A model generated the notes under the pieces. The model made no database searches, had not been told where the DNA came from, and saw nothing but the letters and a program-made list of their open reading frames with translations. A DNA stretch of 64,000 nucleotides from Rhodococcoides fascians A25f (GTDB lineage: Bacteria; Actinomycetota; Actinomycetes; Mycobacteriales; Mycobacteriaceae), in assembly GCF_000760935.2 (NCBI RefSeq), contig NZ_CP049744.1, positions 5,239,501 to 5,303,500 of the forward strand, read 5' to 3'. The first letter of the stretch is position 1; every line of letters begins with the position of its first letter. The translations under genes were made by a program, and so were the position numbers. Positions 33,043 through 41,827 of the stretch are shown here, piece by piece.

Positions 33043-33966
33043 TCAGTCAGCAGGTTTGGAGTGCACAGTGACGTAATCGGCGAGGACTGTTCGTAGTACT
33101 TCACGGACAGCCTCTGCCGGTTTCGACAGCGGTTGGTTCGCCGGCGTGCCGAGCGATACCTGAACCTGGATGGACGGTTCGATACGACGAAGCTCCAGAC
33201 CTTGGACGTTCATCATTCGGCGGGCGACCGACAACGGCAGAATCGTTGCGCCCAAGCCGCTTCGGACCGCTTGCGCCATCAGGGTCACCGATTCGACTTC
33301 GCCGACGATCTTCGGCTGCGTCAGCGTGGTCTCGAATGCCAACTCGACCATCTTGCGGATGGTGTGCATGCGTCCGGGAAGCAGAAGTGGCACGTCGGCG
33401 AGTTCGAACAGAGAAACGGCACTTCCTGTCTCCCCCGGCAAACCCGTGCCCGACGGTGCCACGACCATCAGCTCTTCGGTCAGCAACCGTTCGAATGTGA
33501 CTCCTTTGATGGGACCAGCGTCGTAGAGCAACGCCATGTCCATCCGTCCGGTCATCATCGCCTCGCTGAGTACACCACCGAAGTTCTCGTTGATATGCAA
33601 CAAGATGCTCGGATAACGTGCCCGCACTGCAGTCAACAGTGGCAGCGCTATGGCCGTGACCGTGCTGTACGGCGCGAGCCCCACGGACACCCCGCCTGCC
33701 AATTCCCTTCCCACGACGCTGACTTCGGCTTGAGCGCTCTCGACCTGACGCAGAATCACCTGCGCGTGACGATAGAGCGCGCGGCCGGCATCGGTCGGCT
33801 CGACGCCTTGCTTGCTTCGGATCAGAAGCTGCTGCCCGAAATGCGATTCGAGCGCGGTCATCTGCTGACTCAATGCCGGTTGGGCAATATGCAGAATGTC
33901 CGCGGCGCGGGTGATGCTGCCGGCGTCGACGATACGAACGAACGAGAACAGACGTCGGGTATCCAT
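33043..33966 (-). CDS. LysR-family transcriptional regulator
   Basis: A 307-residue LTTR with the N-terminal HTH MDTRRLFSFVRIVDAGSITRAADILHIAQPALSQQMTALESHFG and a periplasmic-binding-like effector domain. The signature LLIRSKQGVEPTDAGRALY is present. The C-terminal half resembles NAC/Cbl-type regulators. It is divergent from pxpA and convergent, almost touching, with the hydroxyacid dehydrogenase gene. It most likely activates the pxp operon. Confidence 0.9.
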   Translation of the reverse strand: MDTRRLFSFVRIVDAGSITRAADILHIAQPALSQQMTALESHFGQQLLIRSKQGVEPTDAGRALYRHAQVILRQVESAQAEVSVVGRELAGGVSVGLAPYSTVTAIALPLLTAVRARYPSILLHINENFGGVLSEAMMTGRMDMALLYDAGPIKGVTFERLLTEELMVVAPSGTGLPGETGSAVSLFELADVPLLLPGRMHTIRKMVELAFETTLTQPKIVGEVESVTLMAQAVRSGLGATILPLSVARRMMNVQGLELRRIEPSIQVQVSLGTPANQPLSKPAEAVREVLRTVLADYVTVHSKPAD

Positions 33967-34243
33967 GGGCTACAGGGCCTCCCGTCGGTCTCGATCTTCG
34001 GCATTCACGAATATGTTTCCTCACCGTTTCAGACGAACGACAGCAATGTACCGATTTGCGGCACAGCGGCCGGCGCGGGCCACGAAACCCCACGTCAAAG
34101 AGCATATGCCTTTCCTATTACATCACTGCGAACGGGTATTAACGCGGAATCGTCGTTCCTGCGTAGCGTCCACAACACGAACACGACAGTGAGTGTTCGA
34201 CCTTCCGACGCTTCCGGTTCACCTTCCGAAAGGCACCGCAGAA
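33967..34243. promoter_or_regulatory. lysR-pxpA divergent promoter region
   Basis: This 277-bp gap between divergent lysR and pxpA is lower in GC than the flanking genes and contains AT-rich blocks near 34105-34145. LysR regulators usually bind here around a T-N11-A motif; I could not single out one convincing copy. No gene is seen. Confidence 0.4.
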
Positions 34244-35029
34244 ATGGCCATCAGTATCGATCTCGTCGCAGATCTGGGCGAAAGCTTCGGCGCGTGGACG
34301 ATGGGCGACGACGAGGCGCTACTCGATGTGCTGACCTCTGCCAATATCGCGTGCGGATTCCACGCAGGCGATCCCCGCACGATGGACACCACTGTCCGTC
34401 GCTGTGTCGAGCGCGGCATCGGAATCGGTGCCCATCCCAGCTTCCCCGATCTCGCCGGGTTCGGCCGCAGAGCAATGGACCTCACGCCCGACGAGGTTCG
34501 CACCGACATGCTGTATCAGATCGGCGCTCTCCAAGCCTTCGCCTCGGCACACGGAACCACCGTCATGCACGTTGCTCCTCATGGACGACTCGGCAACCTG
34601 GTCGCTACTCGCCGTGACTACGCGATCGCGGTCGTCGACGCCGTGGCCTCGCTCGATCCCACGTTGGTCGTGCTGGCCCAGGACGGTCACCTAGCCGACG
34701 AGGCGAAAGCGAGGGGGATCGCGGTGGGCATCGTCGGCATAGCCGATCGTGCGTATCGGCCCGACGGCACACTCGTACCTCGCAGCGAGACCGGCGCAGT
34801 CATCGACGATCTCGACGAACTCGTCCGGCGGACAGTCAGAATGGTGACCGTCGGCATCATCGACGCGGTCGACGGTACCCCGATTCCGATCTCGGCAGAC
34901 ACAGTGTTGTTGCACGGTGACAGCCCGAGCGCAGTGGATGCTGCACTGGCGATCCGTGCCGGTCTACTCGCGGCGGGTGTCGAGATCGCCCCGCTCAGCC
35001 GGGTACTCGACTCGAGGCGGACGGCGTGA
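34244..35029 (+). CDS. pxpA: 5-oxoprolinase subunit A (LamB/YcsF family)
   Basis: A 261-residue LamB/YcsF protein. It starts IDLVADLGESFGAW and continues SANIACGFHAGDPRTMDTTVRRCVERGIGIGAHPSFPDLAGFGRR, the diagnostic metal-site region. HVAPHGRLGN replaces the usual HVKPHGALYN. The Lys to Ala change in this loop deserves note. PxpA with PxpB and PxpC hydrolyses 5-oxoproline to glutamate with ATP. The ATG at 34244 follows a GAAAGG-type site. It is the first gene of the operon; pxpB overlaps its stop. Confidence 0.9.
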   Translation: MAISIDLVADLGESFGAWTMGDDEALLDVLTSANIACGFHAGDPRTMDTTVRRCVERGIGIGAHPSFPDLAGFGRRAMDLTPDEVRTDMLYQIGALQAFASAHGTTVMHVAPHGRLGNLVATRRDYAIAVVDAVASLDPTLVVLAQDGHLADEAKARGIAVGIVGIADRAYRPDGTLVPRSETGAVIDDLDELVRRTVRMVTVGIIDAVDGTPIPISADTVLLHGDSPSAVDAALAIRAGLLAAGVEIAPLSRVLDSRRTA

Positions 35030-35706
35030 CCGCCCCAGCCATCGCCGACTGCGGCGACTCCGCATTGCGCATCACCTCGGCCGCCGCCACACCGGACGAG
35101 CGGTGGCGCGAGGTTCATCGCATCGCTGCCGCGGTGGATGCCGCAGGTATCACAGGAGTTCTGGGCACCATCGCCACCTATGACGCGGTGCTCATCGAAT
35201 TCGACTGCGCAACAGTGTCTCACCACGATATTCGTGCAGCGGTATCCGAACTCGACACCAGGACGTTCGGTGCGGCGAGGTTGCCGCGCCGATTCGAGAT
35301 TCCCGTCGTGTACGGCGGGGAACACGGACCCGATCTGGCCGTCGTCGCAACACTGCTCGACGTGAGCGAAGACGACGTGATCGCACGTCACTGCGCCCGC
35401 CCACTCACCATGCGCTGCTACGGGTCCCCGGGCGGCGCACCGATGCTCGACGGGCCCGACTTCGGACTGCCCATTCCGCGCCGAGCCAGCCCGCGCTCCA
35501 GCGTCCCGGCAGGAGCCGTCGCCGTAGCCGGGCACCAGGCCGTGGTGTCCGCGCGACCGGCACCGGGCGGATGGCAGGTCCTCGGCAGGACGCCGGTGAC
35601 GTTGGTGGACATCGCATCCGATCCGATCTCTGCCTACGCACCCGGCGACACATTCCAGTTCGTTCCGATCTCCGCCGCCGAGTGGGGCGATCACCATGAA
35701 CTGTGA
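35026..35706 (+). CDS. pxpB: 5-oxoprolinase subunit B (KipI family)
   Basis: A 226-residue protein of the carboxyltransferase domain, subdomain C/D (AHS1, KipI) family. It begins AIADCGDSALRITSA and includes RRFEIPVVYGGEHGPDLAVVATLLDVSEDDVIARH and the conserved GSPGGAPMLDGPDFGLPIPRRASPRSSVPAGAVAVAGHQAVVSA. The last block GGWQVLGRTPVTLVD is family-typical. The subunit forms a complex with PxpC for ATP-driven lactam ring opening. GTG start overlaps the pxpA stop; the end overlaps pxpC by 11 bp. Confidence 0.92.
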   Translation: MTAPAIADCGDSALRITSAAATPDERWREVHRIAAAVDAAGITGVLGTIATYDAVLIEFDCATVSHHDIRAAVSELDTRTFGAARLPRRFEIPVVYGGEHGPDLAVVATLLDVSEDDVIARHCARPLTMRCYGSPGGAPMLDGPDFGLPIPRRASPRSSVPAGAVAVAGHQAVVSARPAPGGWQVLGRTPVTLVDIASDPISAYAPGDTFQFVPISAAEWGDHHEL

Positions 35707-36754
35707 ACGCCTCTCCCGACTTGGGACGATCACCGTCCTCACACCGGGCCTGTCGGTCCTTCAAGATCTGGGTCGGCACCGCGGCAGCCGTATCGGACAG
35801 ATGACCGGCGGCGCACTCGATCAATACAGCGCGCGAGCCGCCAACACCCTCGTCGCAAGCGATCCCGACGCACCGCTGATCGAACTGACGGCACTCGACT
35901 TCGCGGCCGCCACCGATACCCACATGCTCGTCGCCGTCACCGGTGCACCGGCAGACATCCGCGTCGACGGTACGGCAGTACCGCAGTGGGAACCTCTGGT
36001 GTTGCCGGCAGGCAGCACGCTCACTGTGACAAACATTCGCCGTGGGCTCCGCAGCTACATCGCGGTGCACGGCTCGGTTCACGCCGACCGACTACAGAAC
36101 AGCTGCGCGCCCGATACCGTTCTCGGATTCGGACGTCCCCTCTCCGGTGGCGACCGCATCGAGATCGATGTGGACGGCACGCCGATCCGTCACCCGCACT
36201 TCGACATTCCGTTGTTCCGGCTGGGTGCGATGCAACCGGAGTTCGGCGATACCTGGACGATCCCGGTCACCGACGGGCCCGACATCGAGGACTTCGGCGA
36301 CACCGCCGACCGATTGTTCACCACCGAGTTCACGATCGGCAACGCCAGCAATCACATCGGTCTTCGTCTCGCACCCTGCATCGATCGTCCTCTCCCGCAA
36401 CGCGTCACGGCGTCGGAAATGCTCTCCCGCGGCGTACCCATCGGGGCCGTCGAAGTACCCGTCGGTAACGAACTCCTCGTCCTCCACCGGGGGCGCGGAG
36501 TGACCGCCGGATACCCGGTCCTCGCCGTGGTCACCACGCTCGGCCTCGACCGGCTCGGCCAGGCCCGCCCTGGCAACAAGGTCATCTTCACCCGGGTGGG
36601 CATCGCCGGTGCAGTCGAAGCCCACCGAGCCCGGCAGCGCAGTCTCGATCAACTTCGCTGCCGAGTTCGCACCGTGTTCGAGGCTCTGTCGATCCCCGAT
36701 CACATCAGTCATTCCCAAGACCCGTGCACTGCCCTCACACTGGAGTCAGCATGA
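35696..36754 (+). CDS. pxpC: 5-oxoprolinase subunit C (KipA/biotin-dependent carboxylase-like)
   Basis: A 352-residue AHS2/KipA family protein. It shows TVLTPGLSVLQDLGRHRGSRIGQMTGGALDQYSARAANTLVASDPDAPLIELT at the N-terminus. NIRRGLRSYIAVHGSV, VLGFGRPLSGGDRIEI and the late RTASEMLSRGVPIGAVEVP-like block (VTASEMLSRGVPIGAVEVP) are family marks. VLHRGRGVTAGYPVLAVVTTLGLDRLGQARPGNKVIFTRV closes the domain. With PxpB it completes 5-oxoprolinase. The transporter ATG overlaps its stop as ATGA. Confidence 0.92.
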   Translation: MNCERLSRLGTITVLTPGLSVLQDLGRHRGSRIGQMTGGALDQYSARAANTLVASDPDAPLIELTALDFAAATDTHMLVAVTGAPADIRVDGTAVPQWEPLVLPAGSTLTVTNIRRGLRSYIAVHGSVHADRLQNSCAPDTVLGFGRPLSGGDRIEIDVDGTPIRHPHFDIPLFRLGAMQPEFGDTWTIPVTDGPDIEDFGDTADRLFTTEFTIGNASNHIGLRLAPCIDRPLPQRVTASEMLSRGVPIGAVEVPVGNELLVLHRGRGVTAGYPVLAVVTTLGLDRLGQARPGNKVIFTRVGIAGAVEAHRARQRSLDQLRCRVRTVFEALSIPDHISHSQDPCTALTLESA

Positions 36755-38097
36755 CCAACTCAGTAGTCCCGGACAACACCGACACCGCACCCGCACCTCC
36801 GGACCCCCAGAAGATCCGAAAGGTCGTTGCCGCCGGTTGCGTCGGCATATTCGTCGAGCTCTACGACAACGGCATCTTCGCCTTCATGGCGACTGCGCTC
36901 GCAATCGTCTTCTTCGACGTATCCAAATCCTCCGACGCACTCATGCTGGTCTTTGCCGGCTACGCGATCTCGTTCTTCGTCCGCCCCCTCGGTGCCGTCG
37001 TCTGCGGCATCCTGGGAGACCGCATCGGCAGGCAGAAGATGCTGGTGTTCGTCATCCTGCTCATCTCGGTCGCCACCGCGGGCATCGGGCTGCTCCCCAC
37101 CTACGAGGCCATCGGCATCGCAGCCCCGGCACTGCTGATCTTCCTGCGCATCCTGCAAGGCTTTTCGGTCGGTGGAGAGGCCGCGGGTGCGATGACATTC
37201 CTGGCCGAGCATGCCCCGGCGAACAAGCGCGGCCAGATCACCAGCTATGCCCAGATCGCGTCGTTCCTGGCACTTCTCACCGGCACCATGGTTGCGTTCG
37301 CGATGTCGCCGTGGCTCAACGAAGCGGCCATCAACGGCGGTGGGATCGCAAGCTGGGCGTGGCGTGTTCCGTTCCTGGTCGCAATCCCGATGGGTGTCAT
37401 CGGTTGGTACATCCGCAAGGCAATCAGCGACACACCGAACTTCGAGAAGCTCAAGGCCGAAGGCGGACTGTCTCGGAACCCGCTCAAGGAAGCGTTCTCG
37501 TCACCCGAACACCGCCGCGCCATGATCCTCGCTCTGTTCATTCCTCTGATGAACGGTTCGGGCTACTACGTCCTGTTCTCGTACATGCCGACCTTCCTCA
37601 AGGGTGACAAGATCGGATTCCCGACCAGCACGGCCCTCCTGGTGACCGCAGTGTCACTGGTCGCGATCTGCATCGCGATTCCCTTCATGGGCGCACTGTC
37701 CGACCGAATCGGCAGGAAGAAGGTCATCGCCGGTGCTGCCGCGGCCATGGCAGTAGCGGGCATCCCGTGCTACGCCTTGATCGCGACAGGAAGCCTGCCG
37801 CTGGCCATCCTCGGAGCCTGCATCATGGCGGTCATCTTCGCCGGCCACACGGCCGTCATCCACATCCTGATCGTCGAACTCTTTCCCACCCGAGTTCGCT
37901 ACTCCGCATACGGCCTCGGCTACAACATCTCGTCGGCGCTCTTCGGCGGCACTGCTCCGTTGCTGATGACCTGGCTGATTCCGCACTTCGGGATCTACGT
38001 TCCTGCGTTCTACGCGGTGATCACCGCCCTCGGCACCCTCATCGCCGTCAGCACCATCACCGACCGCGCCCACCAGCCACTGCGCGACACTCTCTGA
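36751..38097 (+). CDS. MHS-family MFS transporter
   Basis: A 448-residue importer of the metabolite:H+ symporter group. The N-terminal KVVAAGCVGIFVELYDNGIFAF resembles the MHS start (usually EWYDF). The TM2-TM3 loop VRPLGAVVCGILGDRIGRQKML is present, as are FSVGGEAAGAMTFLAEHAPANKRG and PFMGALSDRIGRKKV. MHS members import carboxylates, betaines and aromatic acids. The position between pxpC and the dehydrogenases suggests that it brings in the operon's substrate. Translation is coupled to pxpC. Confidence 0.9.
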   Translation: MTNSVVPDNTDTAPAPPDPQKIRKVVAAGCVGIFVELYDNGIFAFMATALAIVFFDVSKSSDALMLVFAGYAISFFVRPLGAVVCGILGDRIGRQKMLVFVILLISVATAGIGLLPTYEAIGIAAPALLIFLRILQGFSVGGEAAGAMTFLAEHAPANKRGQITSYAQIASFLALLTGTMVAFAMSPWLNEAAINGGGIASWAWRVPFLVAIPMGVIGWYIRKAISDTPNFEKLKAEGGLSRNPLKEAFSSPEHRRAMILALFIPLMNGSGYYVLFSYMPTFLKGDKIGFPTSTALLVTAVSLVAICIAIPFMGALSDRIGRKKVIAGAAAAMAVAGIPCYALIATGSLPLAILGACIMAVIFAGHTAVIHILIVELFPTRVRYSAYGLGYNISSALFGGTAPLLMTWLIPHFGIYVPAFYAVITALGTLIAVSTITDRAHQPLRDTL

Positions 38098-38106
38098 GGA
38101 CACAGC

Positions 38107-38862
38107 ATGACTTTCAGCGACTACCACACCGCACTCGTCACCGGAGCCAACACCGGAATGGGCGCTACCACAGCCGAACTGCTCACCAAACGCGGCCTGA
38201 CCGTCTACGGCGTGGCACGCAACAAAGAGAAGCTCGACGACATCGCCGGCCGCACCGGAATGATCCCCCTTGCCGTCGACATCAGTGATACCGCGGCCCT
38301 CGCCGAGGCCGTCGAGGGCCTCGAGATCGACATCCTGATCAACAACGCGGGCGTCTCGGCCACCGGCAACATTCTCGACGCGTCCGAAGAGTCGATCGAC
38401 GCCATGGTCGACGTGAACCTGCGCGCGGTGTTGCACCTGTGCCGGTTGCTCCTACCCGGCATGGTCGAGCGCGATCTGGGCCACGTCGTCAACATCAGCT
38501 CGATCGCAGGCCTGTACAACTTCTACGGGCACACCGCATACCACGCCACCAAAGCAGCGGTGCACCAAATTTCTCGGCAGCTGCGAAACGACACCAAAGG
38601 CAAAAGGATTCGGGTGACGGAGATCTGCCCCGGACGCGTAGAGACCGAGATCTTCGGACGCAACCTCGGCGGGACACCCGAGGCGATGCAACAAGCCTGG
38701 GACACGTTCTACGAGGGATTCGAGTCCATCACCACCAAGGACATCGCCGACGCCATCGAGTTCGCAATCGACGCACCCCGCCACGTCAACATGGGCATGA
38801 TGGAAATAATGCCGACATTCCAGGTGCCCGGCGGTCTCGACTTCGTCCGACGCAATGACTGA
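38107..38862 (+). CDS. SDR oxidoreductase (YdfG/serine-dehydrogenase-like)
   Basis: A 251-residue classical SDR with TGANTGMGATTAELL, GVARNKEKLDDI, LINNAGVSATGN, NISSIAGLYNFYGHTAYHATKAA (YxxxK) and ICPGRVETEIFGRN. The overall spacing and the sequence TKDIADAIEFAIDAPRHVNMGMMEIMPTFQ resemble YdfG-type NADP-dependent 3-hydroxy-acid dehydrogenases. It could oxidise a hydroxyl of the substrate before or after ring opening. It follows the transporter by 10 bp and overlaps the next gene by 8 bp. Confidence 0.88.
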   Translation: MTFSDYHTALVTGANTGMGATTAELLTKRGLTVYGVARNKEKLDDIAGRTGMIPLAVDISDTAALAEAVEGLEIDILINNAGVSATGNILDASEESIDAMVDVNLRAVLHLCRLLLPGMVERDLGHVVNISSIAGLYNFYGHTAYHATKAAVHQISRQLRNDTKGKRIRVTEICPGRVETEIFGRNLGGTPEAMQQAWDTFYEGFESITTKDIADAIEFAIDAPRHVNMGMMEIMPTFQVPGGLDFVRRND

Positions 38863-39904
38863 CTCGACCACCGTCCCGGTCACGACCCTGGGCGTAGTGG
38901 CGCATGCCGCGAACGACTTACGTGTCGAACAGATTTCGGTGCGCGCGCCTCGAGCTCACGAGGCAGTCGTCGAGGTGGCGTTCGGTGGCGTGTGTGGTTC
39001 CGATCTGCACTACTGGACCCACGGCGCGGCCGGGGAGTCGATTCTGCGGGCCCCGATGTTGCTCGGGCACGAGGTCGTCGGCACCGTGGTCACCGCCGCC
39101 ACAGACGGCTCGGGCCCGAGCTCGGGTACACGCGTCGCCGTACACCCGGCCACACCGGCACCGGGAGCATCCCGTTACCCGCGGGACCGCCCCAACCTGT
39201 CGCCCGGGTGCACCTACCTGGGCAGCGCGGCACACTTTCCGCACACCGAGGGAGCGTTCGCGAAGTACTCGGTACTTCCGTCCCGCATGCTCCGACCGCT
39301 TCCGATCGGCCTCGACTTCCGCACCGCCGCAGTTGCGGAGCCGGCCGCGGTGGCCTGGCATGCCGTCGACAGGGCCGGCGAGGTGGCGGGCAGGAGCGCA
39401 TTGGTCATCGGCTGCGGACCGATCGGCGCACTGGCGATCGCGGTGTTGACGCGCGCGGGGGCGTCGTCGATCACCGCGGTCGACGTACACGAGTTTCCTC
39501 GCAGGATCGCCGCCGAGCTCGGCGCGACCGCCACCCTGGATGCGGCCGACTCCGACGCCATTGCCGCAGTAGACGCGGATGTGGTGATCGAGTGCTCCGG
39601 CAACCGATTCGGGCTGGAGTCCGCCATCCGCGGCGCAACTCGCGGTGGCCGGATAGTGATGCTCGGCCTGCTTCCCACCGGGATGCAACCGGCTCCCCTG
39701 TCGCTGGTGATCACCCGTGAACTCGAGTTGGTCGGATCCTTCCGATTCAACACCGAAATCGACGAGGTGCTCGGCGCACTGACCGACGGCTCGCTCGATG
39801 TGGGAGCCGTCGTCACCCATGTCTATTCCGCCGACGATGCCCTGAAAGCCTTTGCTGTCGCCAAAGATTCGGCTGCATCCGGCAAAGTACTTCTCGAATT
39901 CTGA
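38855..39904 (+). CDS. Zinc-type alcohol dehydrogenase, L-idonate 5-dehydrogenase-like
   Basis: A 349-residue MDR enzyme. The catalytic zinc site is visible: GGVCGSDLHYW (Cys), LLGHEVVG (His, Glu). The NAD loop is VIGCGPIGALAIAVL. FLGSAxYFPHxxGxF of IdnD is matched by YLGSAAHFPHTEGAFAKY. In IdnD and relatives a structural zinc is held by four Cys; here the lobe reads HPATPAPGASRYPRDRPN-LSPGC with only one Cys, so the structural zinc appears lost. The enzyme probably oxidises a secondary alcohol of a sugar-acid-like compound. It overlaps the preceding SDR. Confidence 0.85.
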   Translation: MTDSTTVPVTTLGVVAHAANDLRVEQISVRAPRAHEAVVEVAFGGVCGSDLHYWTHGAAGESILRAPMLLGHEVVGTVVTAATDGSGPSSGTRVAVHPATPAPGASRYPRDRPNLSPGCTYLGSAAHFPHTEGAFAKYSVLPSRMLRPLPIGLDFRTAAVAEPAAVAWHAVDRAGEVAGRSALVIGCGPIGALAIAVLTRAGASSITAVDVHEFPRRIAAELGATATLDAADSDAIAAVDADVVIECSGNRFGLESAIRGATRGGRIVMLGLLPTGMQPAPLSLVITRELELVGSFRFNTEIDEVLGALTDGSLDVGAVVTHVYSADDALKAFAVAKDSAASGKVLLEF

Positions 39905-39935
39905 CTCGACCTCGCCTCTTTCACAGGAGATTGCC

Positions 39936-41147
39936 ATGTCCTCCCAGACCCTCGCCTCCCGCGTCACTCGCATGCGTGAGTCACCCAGTGTTGCTGCTGC
40001 CCAACGTGTCCGAGAACTCAAAGCGCAGGGCCGCGCCATCCTCGACCTGACCGTCGGCGAACCCGACTTCGACACACCCGAGCACATCAAACGTGCCGCT
40101 GTCGCAGCCATGAACGACGGCTTGACCAAGTACACCCCCGTCAACGGAATCGCCTCCCTCCGAGAAGCGATCTCGAAGCGACTGCACCTCAAGACGGGAT
40201 TGGACTACGACTCGAGCCGCATCACGATCGGCGGCGGAGCCAAGCAGGTGATCTTCCTGGCGCTCATGGCAACCGTCGAGGCCGGGGTCGAGGTCATCGT
40301 GCCGTCCCCCTACTGGGTCTCCTACCCGGACATGGTCGCGGCTCACGACGGCACACCCGTCGTCGTGGATTGCCCCGAGTCCGAGCAGTTCCTGCTCACC
40401 CCGGAACGTCTGGAAGCCGCCATCACCCCGGCCACGCGCTGGGTCATCCTGAACACCCCGTCGAATCCGACCGGGGCGATCTACACCACCCAGCAGCTCG
40501 CCGGGCTGGCAGAGGTACTCGATCGGCATCCGCAGGTCCATGTGCTGTCCGACGAAATCTACGACGAGATCACGTATCTCGATGCACCCGTCCCGAATCT
40601 GTTGGGCGTCGCCCCGCAGCTGCGCGATCGAGTGTTTCTCACGAACGGTGTCTCGAAGTCCTACGCGATGACCGGATGGCGTCTGGGCTACGGCGTCGGG
40701 AATCCCGAGTTGGTCGGTGCCATCAACAAACTGCAGTCACAGTCCTCGTCCTGTCCCTCGTCGATCAGCCAGGCGGCCGCGGCCGAAGCACTGGCCGGCG
40801 ATCAGAGTTTCGTCATCGAATCCGTTGCCAGCTACCGGCATCGCCGCGACGTCACCTTCGAGTTGCTCGATCGGATCGACGGTCTGCAACCCGTTCTTCC
40901 GCAGGGCGCGTTCTATCTGTTCGTCGGTTGCGCGGACCTCGTCGGTGCTCGCACCCCCGACGGCACGGTCCTGAGAAGCGATCAGGACGTCGTGCTGTAT
41001 CTGCTCGATCATGCGTCCGTCGCAACCATCCAGGGCTCGGCCTACGGCGCGGAAGGCTACTTCCGCGTCTCGTTCGCCACGTCCGAGGACACTCTCCGTG
41101 CCGCAGCCGCGGCCATCTCTTCAGCGGTCTCCGCCCTCACTCGATAG
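39936..41147 (+). CDS. Class I/II PLP-dependent aminotransferase
   Basis: A 403-residue fold-type I aminotransferase of the aspartate group. DLTVGEPDFDTPEHIKRAA and YTPVNGIASLREAISKRL mark the N-terminus. NTPSNPTGAIY holds the Asn that contacts PLP, and SDEIYDEITY the Asp and Tyr. The PLP-lysine is in NGVSKSYAMTGWRLGY, and YFRVSFATSE carries the substrate Arg. It should exchange the amino group of an acidic amino acid, plausibly the glutamate analogue released by PxpABC. AGGAG precedes the ATG. Confidence 0.92.
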   Translation: MSSQTLASRVTRMRESPSVAAAQRVRELKAQGRAILDLTVGEPDFDTPEHIKRAAVAAMNDGLTKYTPVNGIASLREAISKRLHLKTGLDYDSSRITIGGGAKQVIFLALMATVEAGVEVIVPSPYWVSYPDMVAAHDGTPVVVDCPESEQFLLTPERLEAAITPATRWVILNTPSNPTGAIYTTQQLAGLAEVLDRHPQVHVLSDEIYDEITYLDAPVPNLLGVAPQLRDRVFLTNGVSKSYAMTGWRLGYGVGNPELVGAINKLQSQSSSCPSSISQAAAAEALAGDQSFVIESVASYRHRRDVTFELLDRIDGLQPVLPQGAFYLFVGCADLVGARTPDGTVLRSDQDVVLYLLDHASVATIQGSAYGAEGYFRVSFATSEDTLRAAAAAISSAVSALTR

Positions 41148-41155
41148 GAAGTCTC

Positions 41156-41827
41156 ATGGTTCACGTCACCACCAAGATCGATCGCGCCGATCGGCAGCTC
41201 ATCGACGAACTCGGCACGTTCTCGGCCGCCACCATCCACGAGGCACAGGGTCGCTCCGGTGCACTCGACGACGCGATCAAGCCACTCGATCGGGACATGT
41301 CGTTCTGCGGGTCCGCCTTCACCGTGGTCTGCCATCCACGTGACAACATCATGCTGCAAGTGGCCATCAGCTACGCCCAACCCGGAGATGTCCTCATCGT
41401 CTCTTCCGGCAATCAGCCCGCCGGACAGTTCGGCGACGTACTCGCCAATGCCTGTGTGGCCCGAGGAATTACCGCACTCGTCACCGACGGCGGAGTCCGC
41501 GATTCGCGGGAGATTCGCGAACTCGGATTTCCGGTGTTCAGCAAGTACCTGTGCATCCAGGGCACGGTCAAGGAATCCCTCGGCCCGATCAATCAACCGC
41601 TGGTCTTCGGCGGTCAGCTGATCTACCCCGGCGATGTCATCAAGGGTGACTGCGACGGGGTGGTGCTGACGCGCCGCGACGAAGTTCGCTCGGCGATCGA
41701 CGCGTGCCGCGCACGGGACGCCTCGGAAGCAGAGTTCATCGAGCGATACAAGCGCGGCGAGACGCCGATCCAGGTCAGCAACCTCGCCGCTACTCTCGAC
41801 AGCAAGGGGCTGACCGTCGACGTCTAG
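41156..41827 (+). CDS. RraA-family 4-hydroxy-4-methyl-2-oxoglutarate/CHA-type aldolase
   Basis: A 223-residue RraA-fold protein of the enzyme branch. ATIHEAQGRSGALDDAIKPL is close to the start of HMG/CHA aldolases. The active site shows GQFGDVLANACVARGITALVTDGGVRDSREIRELGFPVFSK with Arg115-Asp116, and GDVIKGDCDGVVLTRRDE. These aldolases cleave 4-substituted 4-hydroxy-2-oxo acids to pyruvate plus a second oxo acid. It closes the pxp operon after the aminotransferase. Its last four bases overlap the convergent monooxygenase gene. Confidence 0.9.
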   Translation: MVHVTTKIDRADRQLIDELGTFSAATIHEAQGRSGALDDAIKPLDRDMSFCGSAFTVVCHPRDNIMLQVAISYAQPGDVLIVSSGNQPAGQFGDVLANACVARGITALVTDGGVRDSREIRELGFPVFSKYLCIQGTVKESLGPINQPLVFGGQLIYPGDVIKGDCDGVVLTRRDEVRSAIDACRARDASEAEFIERYKRGETPIQVSNLAATLDSKGLTVDV

